Assembly (NCBI RefSeq): GCF_031143425.1 | Contig: NC_090442.1 | Span: 430,731,776 to 430,795,775 of the forward strand | Source of the DNA: Pleurodeles waltl | Lineage: Eukaryota; Chordata; Amphibia; Caudata; Salamandridae | Length of the DNA stretch: 64,000 bases | Reading direction: 5' to 3' | In this document: one piece after another, positions 1 through 10,759 of the stretch | How the letters are laid out: each line of letters begins with the position of its first letter | How positions within the stretch are numbered: position 1 is the stretch's first letter | The notes under the pieces: generated by a model | The model's database searches: none | Seen by the model: the letters and a program-made list of their open reading frames with translations, nothing else | Told to the model about the DNA's origin: nothing | Program-made: the position numbers and the translations under genes

Positions 1-1300
1 ATTCTGATGGACAAATGCTCATTTCCACCATTAATTATTGGGGATCGGTATGTTTGGTAATTAGGGATAGGTCTGAAATTACACATTTAATAGTTATGGA
101 TAGGTCAGACGTTGTGCTAGTAGTTGTCTGTCTTCTAGATGACTTACCATAAAAGGCATAAATTGGAGCCTGCAAACTCTAGTTTGAATTCTCCTGTTTA
201 TTTATTTGTGTTTTATATAATAAGAAACAAGACCAGGATGACTACAAATGGTGGTTTACATGAGTGAAAACACTTACAAATGGAACAGTAATCTGGAAAG
301 AAAAGCAAAGCACATTTAGGGTTTGGTGTGCTGTACTCTGTTCTCAAAGGAAAGGGAGGCATGTACTCAGAGGCGTAGAAAACAGGAGAGATGTTTTCGG
401 TGTTACACACCCACCTCCAATTAATCTATTTTCAGGTATATAGTAGGGTACAGTCATTGCAGTTCAGTATGGTGAGGAGTCTGTCAGATTTCACTAGGAA
501 TTTCTACATATACACAGACAAAAACATATACACTTTCTCCTTTTCAGTTTTGAAAGTTTTCAAAAATGTTAGTTATTTTCACAAAATATTATGATTTCTG
601 TGTTAGTACCCCTACCAATAAGCATCACTCTACTTTTGCACTGCCACCAGGATATGCCAGAATCACAAAACCTATTACTGCAGCAGGAGTTTGCATTTGA
701 AACACAAACAACGCTAATGACCATGTCATCCAGAATGTTTTCAAGTTTTCTCTCGGGATGTGTGTGTGGGGAGTCGTTTTTGTTTTTCTTTTCAAGACCA
801 TTAGGCTTTTCCTAATGTTCCCAATCAGGAAAAAAGTATGTCAGAATTGTGGCTGTGTGGATTGGGTGGGTGTGTGATGACGCATTAGTTGTTTTGGAAG
901 GGCTGTGTGGCTTGGGTGGGTGTACAGTGCACATTCTGCTATGTGTTGTTTCAGAAGAAATTAAACCATAGCCACTTTCAAATCTAAAAGGACAACTCTG
1001 TCTTGTAGGTTAGTAGTTTCAGTACTGCAGGACATTGTGACAAAAATGGAGCACAGGGCGGCAGGGCCCAGCAAACAGGCCAGCACAAGGGGGTGGCAGT
1101 CAGTGGCAGTTCCTTCTAGTGACCCAACAGGTCAAAGGTCAGCACAGCAGCAGCAGTCCAAGGCGGTTCCTGGTGAGTCCCTCCAGCAGCACTCTGTGTC
1201 CAGTTCCAAGTATGTTAAAAGTGTCTTAAAAGTCTCTTTTACATGGGGAAAATCCCCTGTACTTATACTCAGTTTTGTACAACACTAACAAAAAGGGGGA
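1..1300. other. Non-coding flank, no gene seen
   Basis: Short open frames here have no recognisable domain, no supporting codon pattern and no splice context. Around 850-935 a roughly 60-70 bp unit (tgtgtgg-ttgggtgggtgt) is present twice. The only informative part is the short repeat at 949-1039, listed separately. Confidence 0.6.
949..1039 (+). repeat. Short repeat, paralogous empty insertion site of H1
   Basis: This stretch matches the joined flanks of Harbinger element H1. It runs from tttcagaagaaattaaacca through to ctgcaggacatt. The left part matches 2283-2306, and the right part matches 11609-11673 (gacaactctgtcttg and ctgcaggaca are shared). No element lies between the two halves here, so this copy shows the unoccupied site. 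The similarity stops near 1040. Confidence 0.8.
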
Positions 1301-2250
1301 GAGGAGGTTCCAACCAGTTGGGGGTAAATGAGCCCTTTGTGTGAGGCCAGGGCACAGCCTTTACAAATGCAGGTGTGCCCTGTCTCCCCTTCCCTCAGCC
1401 CAGGAAAACCATTCAAAATGTAGAAGACCTCTGTGACACCTTCACCCTCCCTCTGTACAGCCTGTCTGAAAAGTATGCACAAAGCCCAGCTGTCATTCTG
1501 TCCAGACGTGGATTGGAGTCAAGCTACAAAACATTATAAGCACAGAGAAATGGTCACTTTCTAGAAGTGGCATTTCTATAATGGTAATAAAAAATCAACC
1601 TACACCAGTAAGCAACATTTTTCACTACCATTACAACCATACCACGCATTCCTACACTACCTCTCACAAATCAGACAATACCCCCTAGACATAAGACATG
1701 GCATTTCCAATTAAATCCTATGAGTAAGACGGCACTCATGGCAGTGAGAAACCAAAAAGGCTGCTTGTCACTACCAGGGCAGGCCACACAACCAGGCACA
1801 TCTCCTGTCTTCTACATACATGTCACCCTGCCCATAGGGCTAGCTAGGGCCTACCTCAGGGGTGACGTACATATAGTAAAAGGGGAGCTCTGGGCCTGGT
1901 AAGTACATTTAGATGCCAGGTCCATGTGGCAGTAAACTGTGCATGCAGGTCCTGCACTAGCAGGCCTGAGGCAGGTTTGAAAGGCTACTTCTGTGGGTGG
2001 CCCAAGCAGGTCTGCAGGCCCACTAGTAGCATTCAAATTACAGGCTATGGCCATGGAGATACCACTGTACAAGGGACTCACAGGTTAATTAAATATGCCA
2101 ATTAGGTGTAAGCCAATCATACCAACTTTATAAGACAGAGCACCTGCACTTAGAACTGTTCAGCAGTGTTAAAGTGCTCAGAGCCCTAGAGCCAACAACA
2201 AGAGCTCAAGAAAAATGGGAGGAAGGAAGCAAACAGCTTGAGGACAACCA
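1300..2250 (-). repeat. Diverged LTR-derived repeat, minus orientation
   Basis: The part around 2070-2180 (aaatatgccaatta, gcacctgcacttag, ttaaagtgctcagag) matches the reverse complement of the start of the solo LTR at 28593-30747. The segment near 1540-2000 resembles other copies at 16-18, 28.8-29.3 and 63.5-64 kb. Ends were not resolved. No coding capacity is seen. Confidence 0.5.
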
Positions 2251-2306
2251 TGCAAAAAGGGCCAGGTCCAACAGCTATGTGTGGATTCAGAAGAAATTAA
2301 AACATA

Positions 2307-2322
2307 GGTGGTCATTCTGACC
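2307..2322 (+). repeat. H1 left terminal inverted repeat
   Basis: The sequence ggtggtcattctgacc pairs with 11593-11608, whose reverse complement is ggccctcattctgacc. Twelve of the sixteen bases, including all of tcattctgacc, agree. The next bases (tcggcggtaaa versus ctggcggtcgg) keep a weaker match. Confidence 0.85.
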
Positions 2323-2904
2323 TCGGCGGTAAAAGGCGCCTACCGCCGGTCAGAAATCCTCCATAATCCCGCCGCGGTCGCGGAAACCCGCCACGGTCAT
2401 TCTGACCCGCAGAAGGCAAACCTCCGAAAATCCGACCGCCACAACAGACCGCCAGACCAGCGGTCAGCGGAAAGGTGGAGGTGACCAAACCTCCACCGCC
2501 ACGCCAACAGAAATACGCCCATGCCATTACGACCCACGAATCCACGCGGCGGTCATTCAAACGCGGTATTCCATTGGCGGGACACACCGGCGCGGTCAGA
2601 ATACACACAAACGAACAAAACTCACCCACATTGGACGATTTGAATCCCACACACCTGATACACATACACACACCACTCCCACACACACAATACAATATAA
2701 AACACCCACCCACATCACCCACAAACCCCTACGCTTAAAAATTCGTAAAGAAGACAAGAGCGAGACACCAGCATCCAAAACATAACAGCCACAGCCACTC
2801 AACACCATCACCCACACACTATCCACACACAAAACAACACACACCACCACACTCAACTCACTTAAATACACATACTCCACCCCACACATCATACACACCA
2901 CCCC

Positions 2905-4510
2905 ATGGCACCCCAAAGACAACCCCGCTTCACAGACGAAGAACTCAGGGTTATGGTGGAGGAAATCGTTCGGGTAGAGCCCCAGCTGTTCGGCACACAG
3001 ATACAATACACCAGCATTGCCCGGAGGACGGAGCTATGGCAGAGGATTGTCGACAGGGTGAACGCAGTGGGACAGCACCCCAGAAATCGGGAAGACATCA
3101 GGAAGCGATGGAACGACCTACGGGGGAAGGTGCGTTCCATGGTATCCAGGCACAACATCGCTGTGCAGAAGACTGGCGGAGGACCCCCACCTCAACCCCC
3201 ACAATTCACATCATGGGAGGAGGAAGTCTTGAACATCCTGCATCCTGACGGCCTCGCAGGAGTCGGCGGAGGAATGGATACTGGTAAGTTGAAGCTTCAA
3301 TACTGCTTCCCCCCCACCTGCATGCCAAATCAGACCCCAACCCTCACCCCCATCCTCGAACCCCACCCTCACCCCCACCCCCATCCTCACCCCCACCCTC
3401 ACCCCCACCACCATCCTCACCCCCACCACCATCCTCACCCCCACCACCATCCTCACCCCCACCCCCAGCACACCTATTCCCCGCCAATGTCTCACCATCA
3501 CAACCCACACATCCCAAAACCTAGGCCTGCATGCGTCCACTAAGCATGGACACCCATCACCAAAGCATGCCCAATGCATATACACATCCCCCCCACAAGC
3601 CACCCTCACCAAAGCCCCCACACACGAATGCCAGCACTTGGGGACACGGGAACCCACAGATACACCCATATGCCACACATTGAAACTATAACCATACCTC
3701 TATACCCCTGCAGGACCCGACCGTCAACACACCGCGGCGGAGGGGCCAGAATTATCCACACCCCCCACCCAAGAGGCCGTCAGCGATGACAGCAGCTCTG
3801 TCGATCTGGACACCGATGACCAGCCCGGACCATCGGGGACCTCTGGACAGTCGGTTCCCCTCACACAGGCACAGGCCACTATAGACCCTAACCCCTCTGG
3901 GAACACCAGCACAGCTCCCACCCAGCGGGCCCATGCCTCTGTCTCCAGGGCGCGTCAATCTGCGGTGTGTCTACCACTACAGGGCACCCAGGATAACCCA
4001 CCACCGCAACAACAACAGGGACCTGGGGGCAGTGGTAGTGGGCACACCGGCCAGGGGGCAGAGGCCCAGGGAAACAGGGCAACTCGGCGGGCAGCTGTGC
4101 GACAGGGGGGGGAGGAGAGGCCCAGGGAACCCACTCTCCACGAGGTCCTCACCACCATCATGGGAGCATACAACCGCTCCCAGGAGACGATGGCGACGGT
4201 ACTGGCCCGGTTCCAGGAGATCCAGGTGCTGCAGGAGGAACACTATCGGGGGTACAGGGAGGACATCAGAGCCATCAACACCACCCTGGTTACCATGGTA
4301 GGGCTGCTGCAGGACCTCGTAAACAGCAGGGCGGACACTGAACAACACCCAAGGGCCCCTGCCACTAGCCTGGACCAAGAACAGCCATCCACCTCCGCCG
4401 GCGCTAGTGGACAGGAGGCCCCCGCACAGCAGCAGCCCACCAGACCCCCACCTCCTGCAGGAGAAGAACCACCCCGCAAGAGGGCCCTGAGATCTCGCAA
4501 GACAGAGTAG
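2905..4510 (+). CDS. Harbinger Myb/SANT-like protein 1 (H1), two exons
   Basis: I propose two exons: 2905-3283 (ends CTG, donor gtaagt) and 3714-4510 (acceptor ccctgcag). The phases match, giving 391 residues. Residues about 6-85 form a Myb/SANT-like DNA-binding domain of the type annotated as Myb_DNA-bind_5 (NAIF1 and Harbinger Myb proteins). It begins PRFTDEELRVMVEEIV and ends with the typical DIRKRWNDLR helix. A Pro- and Gln-rich linker follows, then a predicted helical segment (LHEVLTTIMGAYNRSQE onward) and a basic tail PRKRALRSRK that could be a nuclear signal. In characterised Harbinger elements such a protein binds the transposase, carries it to the nucleus and contacts element DNA. 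The reading frame is open throughout. A polyadenylation signal lies at 4724. The copy in H2 has exon 1 of exactly the same length (379 nt). Confidence 0.85.
3284..3713 (+). other. Intron of Myb1 with C-rich tandem array
   Basis: This is a GT-AG intron with a strong donor (gtaagt) and a pyrimidine-rich acceptor. Between about 3350 and 3475 it contains a short tandem array built from ccccaccctca and ccccaccatcctca units. The array has an open frame rich in His-Pro, which is a by-product of the repeat and not a domain. Confidence 0.75.
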
Positions 4511-4723
4511 GATGTCAAGACCCCCGCCAGCAATGGATACCACCTGATGTCATCCCACTGTCCCACATTGTCACCCTGTCCATCCTCGAACTGCCCATGC
4601 TCCATCTCTCCACAGGCCTCTGGACAATGCACCTGTGTGACTGTTACTCTGGACTCTGCCATGGACATTCCTTCACCATAGCCCCCACCCACTTGAAACC
4701 ACCCATCCCATTTTGAGCACTTC

Positions 4724-4729
4724 AATAAA
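4724..4729 (+). promoter_or_regulatory. Polyadenylation signal of Myb1
   Basis: AATAAA lies 214 bp after the Myb1 stop. H2 has the same signal in the equivalent place (55468-55473 on the minus strand), which supports its use. Confidence 0.6.
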
Positions 4730-4734
4730 CACCT

Positions 4735-5018
4735 ATTTTGCACCAAAATATCAGGAGTCTGGCTGTGATTTCAATAGATTGTAATTGACATGACAGTGCA
4801 AATATGTCCTTGTACATGGTGAAGTCAACAAACAGCTGCCACAAAGCTGTAGTCCATGGGGAAACGAAGCACAGGACTCGTAGTGGGGACCCCAGATCTG
4901 AAATAGGGAGGGAAAAGCCAAAACTCAGTCATCATACACTGGGGCAAATAGACAGGCAGCAGAGATCCTGCAGAGTAGTTAACATTTACTAAATTATCTT
5001 TGAAATGTTACCTGTGTC
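4735..5018. other. Spacer between convergent Myb1 and transposase genes
   Basis: Nothing is recognised here. It is the intergenic spacer where the two convergent transcription units of H1 end. Confidence 0.5.
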
Positions 5019-6066
5019 CTATTGGAAGTACTGTTCAATGATTCTGTCCCTGTTGTCTGTTTCAGCCCCGTCGTCTTCCTCCTCGTCACTCTCCTCAGAT
5101 TCCACCGCTGCCACAACACCACCGTCTCGACCATCCTCCTGCAGGAAAGGCACCTGGCGGCGCAAAGCCAGGTTGTGAAGCATGCAGCAGGCCACGATGA
5201 TGTGACACACCTACTTAGGTGAGTACATTAGGGATCCACCGGTCATATGCAGGCAGCGAAACCTGGCCTTTAGGAGGCCAAAGGTGCGTTCGATCACCCT
5301 CCTAGTACGCCCATGGGCCTCATTGTACCGTTCCTCTGCCCTGGTCCGGGGATTCCTTACTGGGGTCAGTAGCCACGACAGGTTGGGGTACCCAGAGTCC
5401 CCCACTAGCCATACACGGTGTCTCTGTAGCTGTTCCATCACGTAAGGGATGCTGCTATTCCTGAGGATGTAGGCGTCATGCACTGACCCTGGGAATTTGG
5501 CATTTACATGCGAGATGTACTGGTCAGCCAAACACACCACCTGGATGTTCATTGAATGGTAACTTTTTCTGTTCCTGTACACCTGCTCCCTGTCTCTTGG
5601 GGGAACCAAAGACACATGGGTCCCATCAATGGCACCAATTACGTTGGGAATATGTCCAAGGGTGTAGAAATCACCCTTCACTGTAGCCAATTCGCCCACC
5701 TCAGGGAAAATGATGTAGTTCCTCACGGATTTCATCAGGGCAGACAACACTCTGGATAACACCTTCGAAAGCAATTCCCACGGTTGTCTGAAATGACCCA
5801 CTTGCCAAGAAATGTAGTACTGACATGACCTGCACCAGAGGGGGAATCCCTGTGGGTTGGCGGATGGGGGACATCAGGTCGGGCTCCAGCTGGGCACACA
5901 GTTCATGGATAGTGGCACGGTTAAGACGGTAGGTCAGGATAATGTGGCGTTCTTCCATTGTCGACAGGTCCACCAGCGGTCGGTACACGGGAGGATTCAT
6001 CCGTCTCCTCGCCCAACCCAGCGGACGGTGCCTAGGAAGGACAACATGGAGCACACAGTCAGGCAA
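5019..6066 (-). pseudogene. HARBI1-like DDE transposase of H1, broken
   Basis: Translation most likely begins at 6000 (MNPPVYRPLVDL), downstream of a possible acceptor (ccttcctag), and ends at 5019 with an acidic tail and ..IIEQYF. The three DDE landmarks are visible: GAIDGTH near 5616-5637, GDSGYP near 5387-5402 and ERTFGLLK near 5270-5291. The usual NRKSYHSMN motif lies between the first two. Two lesions break it. About 23 bp are missing relative to H2 just after TTVGIA, near 5775-5790, shifting the frame. An in-frame TAG sits at about 5208-5210, where H2 has a Lys codon (AAG). Otherwise the similarity to H2 is continuous. The family excises and inserts Harbinger elements in the nucleus. 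H1 has no intron at the GDS motif, unlike H2 and H3. Confidence 0.88.
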
Positions 6067-6494
6067 CCCACAGGTACGTACTCACAGCTAGCACAGTATA
6101 CGATTCTCTATGCAGTGAATGGCGTGTCTGAGTGGCTATGCAAGGCCTAGGCCTGTGTGACGCAGTTGAAATTGAGCCATGTGGGCCCTGGAAATGGCGG
6201 CTGCCTGACCTGTGAAGTGTGACAATGGGATGTGAGGTCAATGCGCTGGCGTGGCACACCGCGGCGGGCGGCGGGCGAAGACCGCGGCGCGAAGCCGCAT
6301 TGGTTAACATTGAAGCCTATGGGTTTCAGGAGCCAATGGCGAAGGGCGCCGGCGGTGGCGGGACGCACCGCCGCGGTACGCACCGCCGCGGACGTGACCG
6401 CCATTTTCTATCTACTTATCCACTTGCGACTTGAACTTTCACAGGAGAGGACCTATACTGCAAGTGTTGCTGTGACCTCGGTCTGGGAGGGACA
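6067..6494. promoter_or_regulatory. Divergent promoter spacer, transposase (-) and Myb2 (+)
   Basis: The two genes point away from each other across about 430 bp. The same arrangement and a similar sequence occur in H2 (about 53660-54072). Both contain a GC-rich inverted segment (gcggtgcgtac, gacgtgaccgccattttcta) just upstream of Myb2. No clear TATA box is visible. The promoter role is inferred from layout. Confidence 0.5.
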
Positions 6495-9419
6495 ATGGCT
6501 GCTGCGACTGGGGAAAGGGCCCCTGCCTTCACTGGAGAGGAGTTGGAGAAACTTGTGGATGGGGTCCTCCCCCAGTATGCGCTACTCTACGGTCCTCCAG
6601 ACCAACAAGTGAGTTTAATTCAATATGGATATGGGGCCACTGGCTGGCTTGGGGGCCTGGCGGGGATGGGGGGCATGTTGGGGCTGGCGGGGGGCCTGGC
6701 GGGGGGCCTGGCGGGGATGGGGGGCATGTTGGGCATGGCGGGGGGCCTGGCGGGGGGCCTGGCGGGGATGGGGGGCATGTTGGGGCTGGCGGGGGGCCTG
6801 GCGGGGATGGGGGGCATGTTGGGGCTGGCGGGGGGCCTGGCGGGGATGGGGGGCATGTTGGGCATGGCGGGGGGCCTGGCGGGGGGCCTGGCGGGGATGG
6901 GGGGCATGTTGGGCATGGCGGGGGGCCTGGCGGGGATGGGGGGCATGTTGGGCATGGCGGGGGGCCTGGCGGGGATGGGGGGCATGTTGGGCATGGCGGG
7001 GGGCCTGGCGGGGATGGGGGGCATGTTGGGCATGGCGGGGGGCCTGGCGGGGGGCCTGGCGGGGATGGGGGGCGTTGGGCCACTGGAAAGGAAAATGCTG
7101 AGTAACTTGAACGTGGTATTTCTCCCTCCCTGTACGTGTCACATAGGTCCGCGCCCATGAGAAGATCGTGATTTGGCGTGCCATCGCCAAGGAAGTCCGG
7201 GCCCTGGGGGTCCACCATCGACGGGGCACCCACTGCCGCAAGAGGTGGGAGGACATCCGCCGCGGGACCAAGAAGACCGCCGAGTCTCTGCTGGGGATGG
7301 CCTCCCAGCGTAGGCGGGGTGCCTGCCGTCAACTGAGCCCCCTGATGTTCCGGATCCTGGCGGTGGCCTACCCTGATTTGGATGGGCGCGTGAGGGCAGC
7401 ACAGCAGACACAAGGGGGTGAGTACAAGCATTATCTACTCTGTTGTCGCGCAGTGGAGGTGTCTGGGTGGGGGAGGAGGGCTGGGGGTCCCCCTAGGCCA
7501 GGGCGATATCTGTAGGCTGGGCACCCCCGTAAGCCCCTGTGTCCCCAGCCACCACCCTCAGTAGTTTGTCAGTACAGCCATCCCTGGGCCGTGTCATCCA
7601 TGGGTGCAGTTGTCAACTCTAGGCGTGTAGGGCATGTTCCACGGAATGCGTAGCGTACCCCAAGTGCGCAACTTAGTGCAGGGGGCATCTGTGTCTGTCA
7701 TGTCCGCTAACTGTACCGGAGATCCATGTACTCAATATCCCTTTATTTCTCTCTCCCCCCCCCTTTTTGTTTGTCTTTCTGTGCTTGTGTGCATCAGCAT
7801 CATCAGGCGGAGGAGAAGTGGCATCGGGGCAGGAGGGAGCTGCATCTCACATGGCCCAGGAGGGCCATGCCACAGAGTCAGACTGGACCAGTGAGACGGA
7901 GGGCGAGGGGAGCTCCACGACGGGGACGACTGGAGCCTGCAGCGACACGGACACGTCCTCGGAAGGGGGCTCCCTTGCGGGGGTGGCACCATCCGTGCCC
8001 CCCGCCATTACAGGTACAGCCGCCACCCAGCGCACCATCTCCGCCCTCCCAGCAGCCCCTCCGCGTTCGCCCCGTGCCCGCTCTGCCAGGAAGCCGGGCA
8101 TCTCCTTCGCCCCAGGCACCTCAGGCCCTGCCCCTGTTACCCCCGCTGCCCTCAGTGAGGAGGTCATTGACCTCCTCCGAACGCTCATTGTTGGGCAGAC
8201 TACCCTTTTGAATGCCATCCAGGGGGTGGAGAGGGAGGTTCATCGCAGCAATGCGTACCTGGAGGGCATTCATTCGGGTCAGGCTGCCCATCAGCGATCG
8301 TTCCAGGCTCTGGCCTCAGCACTGACGGCAGCCATTGTCCCTGTCTCCTGCCTGCCTCTACTAACTCCCTCCTCCCAGTCTCCTGTTCCTCTGCCTGTCC
8401 CACCCACACCATCAGACCAGCCTGCACACACCTCAACACCCAAGAGAAGCTCATCCAAACATAAGCACCACAGATCACGCAGACATTCACACACGCAACA
8501 TTCCGATGCAGACATGCCAACAGTCACTACCACCTCTGTGACCCCCACCTCCTCGTCTCCCTCCTCCCTCCCTGTGACGTCTACACTCACACCTCCATTC
8601 ACCTCACCATCAGCCAGTGTTTCCATCACCAGCACACCCTCCACTCCAGTCCGCACACGTGCAGTCACCACCCCCACTGCCATTTACACGTCCCCTGTGT
8701 CCTCTCCCACTGTGTCTGTCACCCCCTCTTCCACACCACACAAACGCAGCCACCCACCCACCCAACAGCCATCCACCTCACGACAGCCTATCCCTCCTGC
8801 ACCTGCACCCAAAGACAGCAAACGTGACTCACCTACAACCACATCCTCTCCCTCCACTCCCATTCCCACTGTACCTACCACTCTCCATTGTCCCAAGAAG
8901 CTCTTCCTCACCACTATTAACTTCTTTCCTGACCCTGAGCCCCCCCCTCCTTCTCGTCGGGGTAAGAAGAGCACCTCAGCCACCACCAGCCCTGCAGGCC
9001 CCTTGACAAGGGTGCAGGGGTATTGGAGCCCGCCAGCCCGCATGTCTGGATCTTCGCCCAGCAGCAAGGGGACAGCCAGCCCACCCCCTGGGAAGAGGAG
9101 CAGAAGGCGGAAGGGGCGCCGCAGGAGCCCGCCTTCTACATCCCCCCCGGACACCACCCAGAGACAGTCACCAGCCACAGCTCCAAAGGGAGGAAAGGGC
9201 CACAGGCCGACGACTAAGGAGGGCAAGGGCAGCAAGTTGGAGAGGTCAGGCAGCAGGCCTGCTGCCCAGGAGGAGCCCACAACCCCCATAGCCGCTGCCC
9301 CGGGAGGAACCGGCACAGCTGCCCCGGGAGAGCCCACCAGCCCCATAGCCGCTGCCCAGGGAGGACCCAGCCCAGCTGGCCAGGAGGGCCCCACCACCCA
9401 CAGCCCAGGTGGGCAGTGA
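6495..9419 (+). CDS. Harbinger Myb/SANT-like protein 2 (H1), three exons
   Basis: The proposed exons are 6495-6608 (donor gtgagt), 7147-7417 (acceptor cacatag, donor gtgagt) and 7798-9419 (acceptor gcatcag; a second in-phase acceptor sits 9 bp later). Together they give about 668 residues without a stop. Exons 1 and 2 form a SANT/Myb-like fold: FTGEELEKLVDGVLPQY, then a Trp-containing helix (IWRAIAKEV) and the terminal helix CRKRWEDIRR. It is clearly different from Myb1. Exon 3 holds an acidic stretch, a conserved helical block (EEVIDLLRTLIVGQ to GIHSGQAAHQRSFQALAS), a long Ser/Thr/Pro-rich region and a basic patch (KRSRRRKGRRRS). Proteins of this form are often labelled as partner-of-profilin-like Myb proteins in amphibian annotation. 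A partner role in transposition is inferred from context only. Confidence 0.82.
6646..7078 (+). repeat. G-rich minisatellite in Myb2 intron 1
   Basis: The basic 39-bp unit starts ggcctggcggggatgggggg and ends ttgggcatggcgggg. It is interrupted several times by an extra 12-bp ggcctggcgggg. The array lies inside the intron 6609-7146. The equivalent H2 intron is only 220 bp and lacks the array, so it expanded in the H1 lineage. The plus strand has many runs of four to six G and could fold as G-quadruplex. Open frames across it on both strands are repeat artefacts. Confidence 0.9.
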
Positions 9420-9483
9420 AGGAGCACCATCCCCGCTGCCCAGGAGGGCACCACCAGGCATTTAGCAGTTGGCCATAGACCGT

Positions 9484-10038
9484 CCGCCGTCTCAAGAACC
9501 GCTGAACTGGGCCCTTCAAGGCAAGAACCGCTGAACTGGGCCCCGCCGTCTCAAGAACCGCTGAACTGGGCCCTTCAAGGCAAGAACCGCTGAACTGGGC
9601 CCTTCAAGGCAAGAACCGCTGAACTGGGCCCCGCCGTCTCAAGAACCGCTGAACTGGGCCCTTCAAGGCAAGAACCGCTGAACTGGGCCCTTCAAGGCAA
9701 GAACCGCTGAACTGGGCCCCGCCGTCTCAAGAACCGCTGAACTGGGCCCCGCCGTCTCAAGAACCGCTGAACTGGGCCCTTCAAGGCAAGAACCGCTGAA
9801 CTGGGCCCTTCAAGGCAAGAACCGCTGAACTGGGCCCTTCAAGGCAAGAACCGCTGAACTGGGCCCGCCGTCTCAAGAACCGCTGAACTGGGCCCCGCCG
9901 TCTCAAGAACCGCTGAACTGGGCCCTTCAAGGCAAGAACCGCTGAACTGGGCCCTTCAAGGCAAGAACCGCTGAACTGGGCCCCGCCGTCTCATGAACCG
10001 CTGAACTGGGCCCTTCAGGGCAAGAACCGCTGGCCCTT
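9484..10038 (+). repeat. Composite 29/30-bp minisatellite, two linker types
   Basis: About 18 copies of a constant 21-bp core (aagaaccgctgaactgggcc plus c) are separated by one of two linkers, ttcaaggc or (c)gccgtctc. The linker order along the plus strand is T C T T C T T C C T T T C C T T C T, writing T for the first and C for the second. The array starts 65 bp after the Myb2 stop codon, so it lies in the 3' untranslated region or just beyond. Confidence 0.92.
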
Positions 10039-10129
10039 TGGCAGACGTGGCAGGGCAGGATCTATCTCGGGCAGGGCTGCAGGATGTCCTCTGGCCAACT
10101 TGCCTCCTCCAGTGGCAGTGGGGTCTGTT

Positions 10130-10757
10130 ATGGACTGTATGGACTGTGGCTTTGCTCTCCCCAGGATGGCCCAGTGGGCAGGCCACCCACTGTATGGACT
10201 GTATGGACTGTGGCTTTGCTCTCCCCAGGATGGCCCAGTGGGCAGGCCACCCACTGTATGGACTGTATGGACTGTGGCTTTGCTCTCCCCAGGATGGCCC
10301 AGTGGGCAGGCCACCCACTGTATGGACTGTTTGGACTGTGGCTTTGCTCTCCCTAGGATGGCCCAGTGGGCAGGCCACCCACTGTATGGACTGTTTGGAC
10401 TGTGGCTTTGCTCTCCCCAGGATGGCCCAGTGGGCAGGCCACCCACTGTATGGACTGTATGGACTGTGGCTTTGCTCTCCCCAGGATGGCCCAGTGGGCA
10501 GGCCACCCACTGTATGGACTGTTTGGACTGTGGCTTTGCTCTCCCCAGGATGGCCCAGTGGGCAGGCCACCCACTGTATGGACTGTTTGGACTGTGGCTT
10601 TGCTCTCCCCAGGATGGCCCAGTGGGCAGGCCACCCACTGTATGGACTGTATGGACTGTGGCTTTGCTCTCCCCAGGATGGCCCAGTGGGCAGGCCACCC
10701 ACTGTATGGACTGTATGGACTGTGGCTTTGCTCTCCCCAGGATGGCCCAGTGGTCAT
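10130..10757 (+). repeat. 64-bp minisatellite, ten copies
   Basis: Unit landmarks (ggactgtggctttgctctcc) recur at 10141, 10205, 10269 and every 64 bp to 10717, with few differences (a versus t in tgtatgg/tgtttgg). The unit lacks stops in several frames, which produces long but meaningless open frames on both strands. H2 carries a related array of about three 55-bp units at 50428-50592 on the opposite strand. Confidence 0.95.
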
Positions 10758-10759
10758 GG

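Noticed and set aside
3211..3678. 155-codon minus-strand frame with repeated GVRMVV
   Set aside because: Antisense reading of the C-rich array in the Myb1 intron.
6529..7431. 300-codon minus-strand frame rich in Pro and Cys (PPSPPGPPPCPTC type), and its counterparts in other frames
   Set aside because: It is the shadow of the G-rich 39-bp minisatellite, whose period is a multiple of three and so leaves frames open on both strands. The real exons of Myb2 flank it on the plus strand.
8684..9454. 256-codon minus-strand Gly/Val/Leu-rich frame
   Set aside because: It is the antisense of the Pro/Ser/Thr-rich exon 3 of Myb2, with no independent support.
9484..10757. CRISPR-like spacing of regular repeats
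   Set aside because: The intervening words are only two recurring linkers or nothing at all, not unique spacers, and the context is a eukaryotic transposon.
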